Positions 1-7,883 of a DNA stretch of 64,000 nt are shown one piece after another. Origin of the DNA: Bacillota bacterium (GTDB taxonomy: Bacteria > Bacillota > Bacilli > Paenibacillales > NBRC-103111); assembly GCA_023386955.1 (NCBI GenBank), contig JAEWIS010000055.1, positions 180,203 through 244,202 on the forward strand. The letters are read 5' to 3'. Both the position numbers and the translations under genes were made by a program. How positions within the stretch are numbered: the first letter of the stretch is position 1; the number at the start of each line of letters is the position of its first letter. Under the pieces are notes generated by a model, which saw nothing but the letters and a program-made list of their open reading frames with translations, was not told where the DNA came from and searched no databases.

Positions 1-240
1 AATGCTGGAGCTGGCGCCCACCGCTATCCATGCGGCGATGGAGAACAAGAAGGTCGTGACCGGAGCGGTCAAACCGATGGCTGTCAGAGCAAGCGCCCCT
101 ACCCCCGGTATATGGCCGATAAAAATCCGGTTCACAATGGTATACATGGACGAAATGACCAAGCTGATGATGCTGGGGACAGCGTAATACAGAATTAACT
201 TGTTGATGGGCCAGGCTCCAAGATCATCCGCTTTATTCAT
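1..240 (-). CDS. MATE family efflux transporter, N-terminal part only
   Basis: The reading frame starts with ATG at 240 and runs off the left edge of the window, so only the first 80 residues are visible. They read as a short cytoplasmic tail followed by a hydrophobic helix (LILYYAVPSIISLVI) and the segment VNRIFIGHIPGVGALAL, then a second hydrophobic stretch. This order, helix then a 'YxIVNRIFIG' element and an alanine/leucine-rich helix, is typical of the first two membrane helices of MATE (multi-antimicrobial extrusion) cation antiporters, which export drugs or metabolites across the cell membrane. A Shine-Dalgarno-like AAAGGGA lies about 12 bases upstream. The gene is separate from the Rrf2 gene behind it, from which it is divided by a terminator. 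Family assignment is fairly sure; substrate unknown. Confidence 0.8.
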   Translation of the reverse strand, partial: MNKADDLGAWPINKLILYYAVPSIISLVISSMYTIVNRIFIGHIPGVGALALTAIGLTAPVTTFLFSIAAWIAVGASSSI

Positions 241-300
241 CTCTCGTATGGTACTCCCTTTATTCAGATTTCATGGATACATAATGTCTACGATTAGTCC

Positions 301-345
301 AAAAAATAACGCTTCTTCATCAGGAAATTGAGAAAGAAGCGGTTT
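301..345 (-). terminator. Rho-independent terminator of the Rrf2 gene
   Basis: Perfect 8-bp inverted repeat (CGCTTCTT at 310-317, AAGAAGCG at 334-341) followed on the minus strand by a T-rich run. It overlaps the last codons of the Rrf2 gene. Confidence 0.75.
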
Positions 346-727
346 TGATCAGCTCGGATATCTTTTGGCTGCGCAGATAAGCCTCCATTTCCTCCTCCGC
401 AGCTACCATTACCCTCTGTACAAGGCATTCCGGACCATGATTAAGGCCGCAATCGAACAGGGAGGCCGTACCTTCGATAGCATGGATAATGTCCAGGAAC
501 GAAATATTCTCCCAATTGCGCTTCAGCCGGTACCCGCCGTTGGCACCGGAGGCGGATTCAACCATGCCCGCCTTGACCAGCTTGGTCAGGATCTTGGACA
601 AGTACGTAGGTGAAACCCCCTGGTGCTCGGCCAGCTGCTGGACTCCGATATGCTTGCCCTCCCGGGCCGCATTGCCCAGAAACAGCATAATATGCAGCGC
701 ATAGTCCGTTGCCTTAGAGAACTTCAT
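320..727 (-). CDS. Rrf2 family transcriptional regulator
   Basis: 135-residue protein of normal Rrf2 length. The frame is open further upstream, but ATG at 727 is chosen because AAGGTGGTGA sits 6-7 bases before it and the protein then begins with the family signature MKFSKATDYALHIM. A winged helix-turn-helix follows (VQQLAEHQGVSPTYLSKIL, residues about 35-55), then the wing ANGGYRLKR. The C-terminal part has two cysteines (FDCGLNHGPEC) where Fe-S members such as IscR and NsrR carry three, so cluster binding is possible but not shown. Family members sense Fe-S clusters, NO, cysteine supply or redox state and repress promoters. It appears to be transcribed alone; its target may be the neighbouring MATE gene or itself. 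Confidence 0.9.
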   Translation of the reverse strand: MKFSKATDYALHIMLFLGNAAREGKHIGVQQLAEHQGVSPTYLSKILTKLVKAGMVESASGANGGYRLKRNWENISFLDIIHAIEGTASLFDCGLNHGPECLVQRVMVAAEEEMEAYLRSQKISELIKTASFSIS

Positions 728-896
728 TGATGATTCACCACCTTCAATCACGGACTTCATGTATCTATAATAACCTCTATGATTGGGAGTGTCAAGCTCA
801 AGCGGTTTATGGCCTCTTCCCCCAAAAAAGAAACCTGGCCAAGCCGGTTTCCGTAAACTATGTAAAGTCCTATTTTCTGGATACGGGAGGTGTATC

Positions 897-1160
897 ATGT
901 ATTTTATGTTCTGGCTGTTCATCCTGATTGCCGGTGTCCTTCTGCTCCACAAAAGCCGGGAACGGGATGAGGATTTCCTGGTGCTCAAGCTGTTGGGATA
1001 TTACTTTCTCGGAAGCTTTACCTTCCATTTAAACGGCCTTGTCCTGCCCTTGGGGTTCCTCATTACCCTGTTTATGCGCCCCAATTCCAACCGCAGCATC
1101 AAACGCGGCGCCGCTATCTTTGGTCTGGTTATGATGATTTTGGGCCTTCTGGTCAGATGA
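897..1160 (+). CDS. Small membrane protein of unknown function
   Basis: 87-residue hydrophobic protein. ATG at 897 is preceded by GGGAGGTG at a good distance, which supports this start over upstream in-frame codons. The sequence shows an N-terminal membrane helix (FWLFILIAGVLLL), a short charged loop (HKSRERDED), a second hydrophobic region with a glycine/phenylalanine-rich helix, and a third near the C-terminus (AAIFGLVMMILGLLV). No enzymatic motif is visible. It is divergent from the Rrf2 gene, so the 728-896 gap probably holds both promoters. I do not recognise a named family. A real gene is likely given the ribosome-binding site, codon pattern and the hairpin that follows the stop. Confidence 0.7.
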   Translation: MYFMFWLFILIAGVLLLHKSRERDEDFLVLKLLGYYFLGSFTFHLNGLVLPLGFLITLFMRPNSNRSIKRGAAIFGLVMMILGLLVR

Positions 1161-1162
1161 AA

Positions 1163-1196
1163 AAGGGGCAGGGTACACAAGCCCCTTCCCCCTTCT
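1163..1196. terminator. Hairpin terminator between convergent genes
   Basis: AAGGGGC (1163-1169) pairs with GCCCCTT (1181-1187); a pyrimidine-rich run follows on the plus strand. It lies between the small membrane protein gene and the convergent secreted-protein gene and may serve both. Confidence 0.6.
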
Positions 1197-1197
1197 T

Positions 1198-3159
1198 TTA
1201 TTGGACAGACTCTACTTCTGCTTCACTGGCAAGGTCATCTATGTAAGCGGCACCCGGCTGGCTGATGCTGAAATCATCAAAGGAAAGGCCTGTGCTGCCT
1301 CTGGATAATAAGCCGACACGGCCGGAGGTGAAGGTGGCATCCTCCGCCTGCAATTTCAGCTCCCCATTGACGTAGAAGGAATAAGCGCTGCCGCGTTTTT
1401 GGACCGAGAGGGTGTACCAGGTGTTGGTGGAATACCCGTATCCTTTCGTCTGTGCCACCACTGTACCGGTATTGGCCTGGTTGACCGACTTCCAGAAGCC
1501 AAGCCCCGCGTACTGCTTGTCCCACTCCAGACAATAGAAATTGGCGCCGTCCTGCTGCCCGAAGACGAGACCGATGCCGTCATCATCCGTTGCCTTGACC
1601 TTTACCGACAAGTCCCAATCCCCGTCATATACCCGGTCCAGGATCAGCTGGGTACCCCGCTCATAAGGATACGACACTCCCTTGTCCACAGGGCCGTACA
1701 GATTGGAGAGCTGGTTCAGCTTCCCGCCGGAAATGGACCAGCCGGAGGGACCGGAGGTGTCTCCCAGGTCATATATCTTATACTGGCTCAACGTGTTTTT
1801 GGAGAAATCATCCGTATATCCCAAGGATTCCGTCAAGCTAGCAGTGACATTCCCTGTGACCGCCGCGCTATTGATGGCGTTGATGTCAGCCGTTGAATAA
1901 GCCGGGGCCGGAAGCGCCTCATTGCCGTACCGGATGGTGTATGTGGGGTAAGGATTGGTGGGCCCTTGCGTGGAATTATCCGCCAGGAACACCAGCTTGC
2001 CGTTGGCGATGACCCTGGGCACCTCCGCGTTACCCTGGTATACTCTCAGATCATCATAATCGTTTTGCGCCCCGATAATGCGAGTTAAGGGCACTTCAAT
2101 CCGTTCCTTCCGGACCTTAGCCGTGAGTGCCACCCGGTAAGCAGGGTATTTCTCCAGAGCATTGTTATAGTAATAGATGATATCGCCCTCATAAGCGGTA
2201 ATGCCCTCCTCCTCCAGACTGCGTTCACCCGATATCTTGCCCAGATAATCCACGCCGGTAATATTGCCTGCCGCATCCTCCTTGATCTTGATCTCATACA
2301 AACCGCTGCCGTTGGGGTTCCGGGTCACAAACCATCTGCCGTTCACATGTTTGATCCCCTGGTTCAGCATAAACGGAAGCTCGTTAACCGAGGTGGTGGC
2401 ATATTGGACATGACGGGGCCGGAGGGTTCCCGGATTGGTGCAGTCGTTAATGTTGGTCTTGAAGACATGGGTGGTGGGGGTCACGCTTGTGCTGTAGGAC
2501 CATTCGATGGAATACATCCAGTCTCCGACGATACCTCCCCCGGAAATTTCCTGTACGGTATTGAAGGGTTGCCCGTCTTGGGCAACCGGCCATCCTGAAG
2601 CGGAGCTTGCCACAACCATTGCCCCTTCAATGTGCAGCAGCTTGCCGGCGTAGTCAATTCTACATTTGTAAAGCACCTCATCCTTGTATTTCGGGTTGCT
2701 GTCCCCCCACGACTCATGGATAAAAACATACGGAACCCCGCCAATTTCCTTGTACGAAATGCCGGACGTATGGGTGAAGCTGGTTTTGGGATACACGTCG
2801 CCATTGGACCCGAGGATTGCTCCGCTCCGGTCGTCCCGGAACAGAAAGTCCGATTCATATTCCAGCTTGCCGTTTACCACCTTGGAGCTTTTGATGGTTT
2901 TGCCTTTTAATACCGTGAAGAATCTTCCCAGCGGTGCAGTCCCCACGGAAGGCACATATTCCACATCCTGAATGCCGCTGGTGTACCCGAAGGGGGTTAC
3001 CACCTTCCTTCCCGTGGCGAAGTTGGACACCGTCAAATCATCGATGGCCAGCGTTTTGCTGGAGGCAAAGCCGTCCTCTGCCTTCACTGACGGAGGTGAA
3101 GCCATCACCTGTGCCACCAGCACCACAAACATGGTAAAGCAAACTGCCCATTTCCTCAT
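1198..3159 (-). CDS. Secreted protein: beta-propeller-like domain plus LamG/concanavalin-like domain
   Basis: 653 residues from ATG 3159; an upstream GTG at 3168 is in frame, but AAGGAG is spaced correctly for the ATG. A signal peptide is visible (MRKWAVCFTMFVVLVAQVMA, cleavage probably near SVKA-ED). Residues about 40-420 contain repeated aromatic/glycine segments such as GGGIVGDWMYSIEW and HVNGRWFVTRNPNGS that suggest a beta-propeller. The last 190 residues form a jelly-roll of the type found in DUF1080/LamG proteins (GDWDLSVKVKATDDDGIGLVF, then NTWYTLSVQKRGSAYSFYVNG). Similar C-terminal modules occur twice in the SLH protein at 21154-26868. No catalytic residue can be named. Probably an extracellular carbohydrate-active or carbohydrate-binding protein that fits the neighbouring polysaccharide genes. 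Confidence 0.75.
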   Translation of the reverse strand: MRKWAVCFTMFVVLVAQVMASPPSVKAEDGFASSKTLAIDDLTVSNFATGRKVVTPFGYTSGIQDVEYVPSVGTAPLGRFFTVLKGKTIKSSKVVNGKLEYESDFLFRDDRSGAILGSNGDVYPKTSFTHTSGISYKEIGGVPYVFIHESWGDSNPKYKDEVLYKCRIDYAGKLLHIEGAMVVASSASGWPVAQDGQPFNTVQEISGGGIVGDWMYSIEWSYSTSVTPTTHVFKTNINDCTNPGTLRPRHVQYATTSVNELPFMLNQGIKHVNGRWFVTRNPNGSGLYEIKIKEDAAGNITGVDYLGKISGERSLEEEGITAYEGDIIYYYNNALEKYPAYRVALTAKVRKERIEVPLTRIIGAQNDYDDLRVYQGNAEVPRVIANGKLVFLADNSTQGPTNPYPTYTIRYGNEALPAPAYSTADINAINSAAVTGNVTASLTESLGYTDDFSKNTLSQYKIYDLGDTSGPSGWSISGGKLNQLSNLYGPVDKGVSYPYERGTQLILDRVYDGDWDLSVKVKATDDDGIGLVFGQQDGANFYCLEWDKQYAGLGFWKSVNQANTGTVVAQTKGYGYSTNTWYTLSVQKRGSAYSFYVNGELKLQAEDATFTSGRVGLLSRGSTGLSFDDFSISQPGAAYIDDLASEAEVESVQ

Positions 3160-3357
3160 CTCATCCACTCCTTGTCCTGTTTATTAGCTTCGCACAAAAA
3201 AGCGCAAAAAAACCTGCGCTCACGCCTTGGAAGACATCAAAAAATGTCTCCTCAAAACGTACGGCAGGTATTCTCAGCGTCTCCACCCGAAGCCCGTATA
3301 TCGTTTTTTCATTTCCTATTGTAGCATTGGTTTTCTAGATATTGGGTTAAGTTCCTG

Positions 3358-4137
3358 TTAAGAATTCAGATGTGAAATATATTCAAAAGCGGTGACTCCG
3401 TATACACTCTTAAAATGTCTGTTAAAATGGGACAGATCAACAAACCCGCAGGCAGCAACGGCAGAATATACATCCCGGTTTTTCTCGATCAGCAGCTTGG
3501 CACGTTCAATTTTGCAGTTAAGAAAGTATTGATAGGGTGAAATCCCCATATGAGCCTTGAATAGCCGGATCAATTGAAACTTGGACAGATGCAGCTCCCT
3601 GCTTATCTCCTCCAGCTTAAGGACATGCTCCAGATTGGCGTGAAGCATGTCTTTTGCTTTTTTTATGACCACGGCATCTTTCCTGGCTCCCGCAGAAGAA
3701 CCGGTGTGGACAAGACTGTCCGCCAGAGCGAAGAATAACTCCGTGCATAACGCCTCATCCTTCCCGCCCAGTATAGCTTGGGAAAGACCCAGGACCCGCT
3801 GCCCAAGCCGGTAATCGTACACAATCGGGGTTGAAAAGCGCACAATCTCCTTCTTCTCCAGCACCTCCAAAAGCAAGGAAGGATCCATGTACAGCATCAC
3901 ATAATCAAGCCCCTCCTTATCGTGGGCCATTCCATCATGTGCCTGTTCAGGATTAAACAGCATAACACCATATTGATGTGACAATTGCAGGCAGCCGTCC
4001 AAGTGGTAATGTTGGATACCGCGCAGGGTAACGCCTATGGCATATTCCTGATGCGTATGCTTTTTATACTTGAATTCAGTCATCGTTGCAGACAGCGCAG
4101 TGATGCCTGCCGCTTGTTTATAGAGAAACTTCTCCAT
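3358..4137 (-). CDS. AraC family regulator (AraC_binding cupin + HTH)
   Basis: 259 residues from ATG 4137 (GAGGTG upstream; the frame is open further but lacks a ribosome site). An N-terminal cupin-like sensor domain contains KKHTHQEYAIGV and a cluster of aromatic residues. Two helix-turn-helix motifs fill the C-terminus (LEEISRELHLSKFQLIRLFK and a second ending CGFVDLSHFNRHFKSVYG), the usual AraC arrangement. The gene lies 25 bp downstream of, and in the same direction as, a LysE-type exporter gene. AraC/LysE pairs of this kind are common in Bacillales, where the regulator is thought to control export of an amino acid or related compound. The ligand is not predictable from sequence. Confidence 0.9.
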   Translation of the reverse strand: MEKFLYKQAAGITALSATMTEFKYKKHTHQEYAIGVTLRGIQHYHLDGCLQLSHQYGVMLFNPEQAHDGMAHDKEGLDYVMLYMDPSLLLEVLEKKEIVRFSTPIVYDYRLGQRVLGLSQAILGGKDEALCTELFFALADSLVHTGSSAGARKDAVVIKKAKDMLHANLEHVLKLEEISRELHLSKFQLIRLFKAHMGISPYQYFLNCKIERAKLLIEKNRDVYSAVAACGFVDLSHFNRHFKSVYGVTAFEYISHLNS

Positions 4138-4162
4138 CCCTGCACCTCGATCCCAGGCTGGG

Positions 4163-4738
4163 CTACTTCCAGACCATGATAGCAGCATACACCAATAATA
4201 CCGCCATTGCGATATTCACTACCTTATTATGCTTTTGCAGAAACACCCGGAAGATAGTCCCGAAAAGCACCCATGTGGTAAAAGCCAAAAATCCTATACC
4301 AGTAATGGCCAAGATACTTAGGGTCACCGCCGGTACAGCATGATAATAGGGCAAAATAAAGGCGGGAATCACCGTTAAGGTAAACAGGACGACCTTGGGA
4401 TTTAAAAACTGCATAAGAAAGCCTGAAATAAAGGTAGCCGCCTGAACCTCAGTCGGGTTTGATGTATGTTTCCGGAACATCAGGTATGCCAGATAGAGCA
4501 TATACATGCTGCCAACAACCTGCATGGTGAGGAGTACTTTCGGCAGAATCGTGACCAGCACCGTATTCAAAGCGGCAGAAACCGCAAGCAGCAGCCCGAA
4601 ACCGGCCGTCGCTCCATATGAATAGTTCATCGCTTTTTTGGCTCCGGATTGATTCACGATGGACAAGATAACGATATTCGTTGGCCCCGGTGTAAACGTA
4701 GCGATTGTACAGTAAATCAAAAAAGATGCAATATCCAT
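4163..4738 (-). CDS. LysE/RhtB family amino-acid exporter
   Basis: 191 residues, normal for the family, starting at ATG 4738 behind AAGGGGGA. The N-terminus carries the family hallmark FTPGPTNIVIL (residues about 15-25), followed by about six hydrophobic helices. The loop FLMQFLNPKVVLF near residue 110 matches the conserved 'NPK' element of LysE proteins. Such proteins export amino acids or their derivatives across the cytoplasmic membrane. The AraC gene follows after 25 bp and is probably co-transcribed with it. No terminator is visible between the two. The substrate is unknown. Confidence 0.93.
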   Translation of the reverse strand: MDIASFLIYCTIATFTPGPTNIVILSIVNQSGAKKAMNYSYGATAGFGLLLAVSAALNTVLVTILPKVLLTMQVVGSMYMLYLAYLMFRKHTSNPTEVQAATFISGFLMQFLNPKVVLFTLTVIPAFILPYYHAVPAVTLSILAITGIGFLAFTTWVLFGTIFRVFLQKHNKVVNIAMAVLLVYAAIMVWK

Positions 4739-4843
4739 GAGAATCCCCCTTACACACTCTTCTCATAGCCTACATCTTCAGTGAAAAACCATATAGTATA
4801 TTATTGCAGATATTAGTTTTCTTCCGCCGCGGCACTTCCTTGA

Positions 4844-5935
4844 TTATTGCTCGATCCTTTTTTTGAATTCCAAGGGGCTTAACCCGTAACGCTCCTTGAA
4901 CATACGCGAAAAATAAATCTGCTCGCTGTACCCGAGCCTGTCTGCAATTTCGTACAGCTTCAGGTCTGTATTCAGAAGCATTTCCCTGGCTTTTTTCATC
5001 CGGACATCGAGCAGATAATTCCATATGGTGGTGCCTGTTTCCTGCTTGAACAGATTCGACAGGTAGTTTTTGCTGAATCCGACATGATCCGCCACCTGCT
5101 GCAGGCTTACATCCTTGGAAGCATAGTTCTCCTCCAGGAAAGCCTGGACCCGTTCGATGGCCTTGCGCGTCTGGTTGCTTCTGTCCCCATTCATGATGTG
5201 GAATAAATAACGCGCGCCTTCCTCCAGCCTTCTGACACAGCATATGCGGAAGTAAAATCTGACCTTGTGGGCGGCAATCATCTTGTCACCCAATCCCAAA
5301 TCCCTGCCCTCTTCCAGATGGAAGGTAATTTTCTCATGCTTCAGCTCCTCCACCACCAGGAACAGCCATTCCATTGCCAGGGGGTTCAGCAAATCATACC
5401 GCCCGTCCACCCATTTTTCCAGCATATCCAGCGTATCCACAATCAATAATGGCATGGTCTCATGCCGGTTATAGCGGATATGCTCCACCCATCGCGCCAT
5501 CATGTCCCGGTGGCTGGTCAGATGCTTTAGCAGCAGCCCGTTGGCGGCATGATTCCGGGTTTCCCGAATCCGCCGGAACGCCTTATCCAATACCCGGTAT
5601 AAATTCTCCTCGCTGACCGGCTTGAGCAGATAATCCACCGCTCCCAGCTCCAGGCCCGATTTGGCATAGGTGAAATCATCGTAACTGGAAATAATGATGC
5701 TGGACATCCACGGGTAATGCCCGTTCACATATTCGATAAGCGCCAGACCATCCATTAGGGGCATTCGGATATCGGTTATGCAAATATCCGCATAATGCCC
5801 TTCCAGCCAGTCCAACGCCAATTGGCCATTGGCCGCTGTTCCCGACACCATCACCTCCCCCGGATAACTCTCCGTCATCTTGGCCAATCCGGTACGGATG
5901 ATAGGGGAATTATCCACAATCAAGATTCGGTTCAT
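4844..5935 (-). CDS. Response regulator, YesN type (REC + AraC HTH)
   Basis: 363 residues. The receiver domain spans about 1-120 with acidic residue D8, phosphoacceptor D55 in CITDIRMPL, the conserved serine in IIISSYDDF and K105 in YLLKPVSEE. Position 9 is Asn where many receivers have a second acidic residue. A middle linker of about 130 residues leads to a C-terminal AraC-type double helix-turn-helix (LQQVADHVGFSKNYLSNLFK; IADRLGYSEQIYFSRMFK). The start overlaps the upstream kinase gene by 26 bp, so the two are translated together. YesM/YesN pairs usually switch on neighbouring carbohydrate-uptake and hydrolase genes; here the xylanase and sugar ABC transporter lie directly upstream and are the obvious targets. 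Confidence 0.95.
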   Translation of the reverse strand: MNRILIVDNSPIIRTGLAKMTESYPGEVMVSGTAANGQLALDWLEGHYADICITDIRMPLMDGLALIEYVNGHYPWMSSIIISSYDDFTYAKSGLELGAVDYLLKPVSEENLYRVLDKAFRRIRETRNHAANGLLLKHLTSHRDMMARWVEHIRYNRHETMPLLIVDTLDMLEKWVDGRYDLLNPLAMEWLFLVVEELKHEKITFHLEEGRDLGLGDKMIAAHKVRFYFRICCVRRLEEGARYLFHIMNGDRSNQTRKAIERVQAFLEENYASKDVSLQQVADHVGFSKNYLSNLFKQETGTTIWNYLLDVRMKKAREMLLNTDLKLYEIADRLGYSEQIYFSRMFKERYGLSPLEFKKRIEQ

Positions 5936-7748
5936 GAACAGACTCTCCCTCCTTGGCGGGGCGGTTTGGCAAGGTGATGATCACCTCGGCGCCGTGGTGA
6001 TCCATCCGGTTGCTGATGGTGATTCCCGCTTGTTCATCCTCATAATAAACCCGCAGCCGGTAATGCACATTAAGCAGACCGATGTTGGAGAGCTGGCGGT
6101 AATGGGCACCCGCATTGTTCTGCTGCAGCTTGTCCTTCAATCGGGCCAGCGTTTCCCCATTGAAGCCGGGGCCCGTATCGCAAATCCGGATCATCAGATA
6201 GTCCTCCGGGGTTAGGGCCGTTTCGATTCGGACAAACAGCTGCTGCCCCGTTTGCTCCAGGCCGTATCGGATGCTGTTTTCCACGATGGGCTGGATGACC
6301 GCCTTCAGGCAAAATATCTCATTTGTGCCTGCCCCCTGAATGATTTCATAGGTCAGCTCTTCCCCATACTGGGTTTGCATGATATGCAGATAATTGGCCA
6401 CGTACTGTATTTCCTGCTGGAGAGGCACACAGGTATTCCGGTAATTGGAGACGTACCGGAGCATATCGGATAAGGCCAGCGTGGTTTTGACAATATCGTC
6501 CTGATTGGCCAAATAGGCCATGAACTTAATGGATTCCAGTGCATTATAGAGAAAATGCGAATTAATCTGGGACTGCAGAGCCGACAGCACCGCCTCCTGC
6601 CGGGAGGTTCGGGACTGGTTCAATTCCTTGAGGGAAGACTCCAAATTGTCGAGCATCTTATTATAGACCCGGCTTACATCCGCTATCTCATCCCTGCCTT
6701 CAATGTCCACCCGGACCTCCAGATTATTCAAGCCGGTCTGGGACATCACCCCTCTTAGCTTCTTCAGCCTCCGTGTGCTGGATTCGGATACCAATACAAC
6801 CAGCACCATACCAACGGCAAGGCCGATCAGGGCAATCAGAATCGTTGCATTCTTCACCCGGTAGATGCTGCGCGCCACCGCGTGCCAGGGAACAACCGAG
6901 ACAATCCTCCAATCCGTTTTGGCGATGCTGCGGTAGGTAACCATTTGACTGCTGTCCTTCAGAAAAAAGGAGCCCTCCCCAGACGCAGACAAGCCGTTTG
7001 CCAGCAAGGACGGCAGCAGCCCGGCCGCGTGCTCCGAATCGGTGGAGGCAATGAGCATTCCTTGTTCATCAACAATCAGTCCGATTCCGTTGGCATCTAT
7101 TTTGGTCTCGGACAGGATGGCTTGAATCGGACGGGGAGCAATATCCATTTTGATATAGCCGTGCAAATCCGAGGTAAACTCATACTTTTTCACAATGGTG
7201 ATTATGGTGTCGCTTATGCTGTCATTGCCAAGCTCCACATAATTCTCGTTGGAGGAAAGCAGCATCGTCATTTCCTTGGAGATGGTAATCCTGGGCATCC
7301 AAACCTCGTTTTTCATGGAGTAGTCGTAGCGCAGGGCAGGCTCTCTCTCAAGGGTATAGGAGTTTTCGTTCCCGTTTTTGTTCAGGATGGTTACGGACAG
7401 AATCTCCGGATGCATGGTGGCGAAGGAGTGGATATAATTATCCTTCAAGCTGTTGAAGGCATTGATCCGTTCCGATACCTCATTGGCCTTCAGCCACTGC
7501 CTGTAGCTGCTGCTGGCCGCCATATTCGCCAGGAATTGCTCGTATTCCCTGAAGTACCGTTCCAGGTTCAGGTTGGATTCCTTGAGAATCTGGGTGCTGA
7601 AGCGTTCGATATCGCTTTTTATACTCCGGGAGGATTCCTCATAGGAAAACACCGCAATCGCAATAACAATAAGCAGAATGACGGAGAAAAACATCACCGT
7701 CAGCTTCCACTTCAGTGAAGTGGCCATTTTTGTGGTAAGCGTTTTCAA
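5910..7748 (-). CDS. Sensor histidine kinase, YesM type
   Basis: 612 residues from a TTG at 7748 (AGGTGATG upstream; an in-frame ATG at 7727 is the alternative). Residues 13-35 form the first membrane helix, about 36-290 an extracellular sensor region of the dCACHE type, and 302-320 the second helix. A HAMP linker follows (about 322-375). The His_kinase motif LQSQINSHFLYNALES contains the phosphorylated H398, and the HATPase domain has the N box QPIVENSIRYGLEQ and the G box DTGPGFNG. It acts in the membrane, probably sensing an extracellular sugar or a binding-protein complex, and phosphorylates the response regulator encoded next. The overlap with that gene supports a dedicated pair. Confidence 0.95.
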   Translation of the reverse strand: MKTLTTKMATSLKWKLTVMFFSVILLIVIAIAVFSYEESSRSIKSDIERFSTQILKESNLNLERYFREYEQFLANMAASSSYRQWLKANEVSERINAFNSLKDNYIHSFATMHPEILSVTILNKNGNENSYTLEREPALRYDYSMKNEVWMPRITISKEMTMLLSSNENYVELGNDSISDTIITIVKKYEFTSDLHGYIKMDIAPRPIQAILSETKIDANGIGLIVDEQGMLIASTDSEHAAGLLPSLLANGLSASGEGSFFLKDSSQMVTYRSIAKTDWRIVSVVPWHAVARSIYRVKNATILIALIGLAVGMVLVVLVSESSTRRLKKLRGVMSQTGLNNLEVRVDIEGRDEIADVSRVYNKMLDNLESSLKELNQSRTSRQEAVLSALQSQINSHFLYNALESIKFMAYLANQDDIVKTTLALSDMLRYVSNYRNTCVPLQQEIQYVANYLHIMQTQYGEELTYEIIQGAGTNEIFCLKAVIQPIVENSIRYGLEQTGQQLFVRIETALTPEDYLMIRICDTGPGFNGETLARLKDKLQQNNAGAHYRQLSNIGLLNVHYRLRVYYEDEQAGITISNRMDHHGAEVIITLPNRPAKEGESVHEPNLDCG

Positions 7749-7828
7749 ACCTCATCACCTGCGCCTTTATTTCATTCTATTTGCTGCTCCAGGCAATGTA
7801 AAGCTGCGATCCCCCTGCGATCAGCAAG

Positions 7829-7869
7829 AAATAAAGCCGCTCTCTCCCAGGTATGGGATGGAGCGGCGG
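7829..7869 (-). terminator. Terminator of the xylanase gene
   Basis: GCCGCTC (7836-7842) pairs with GAGCGGC (7861-7867), with an inner CCC/GGG pair, and is followed by TTTATTT on the minus strand. It separates the xylanase from the downstream kinase gene. Confidence 0.75.
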
Positions 7870-7883
7870 CCATAAGGCTGAGG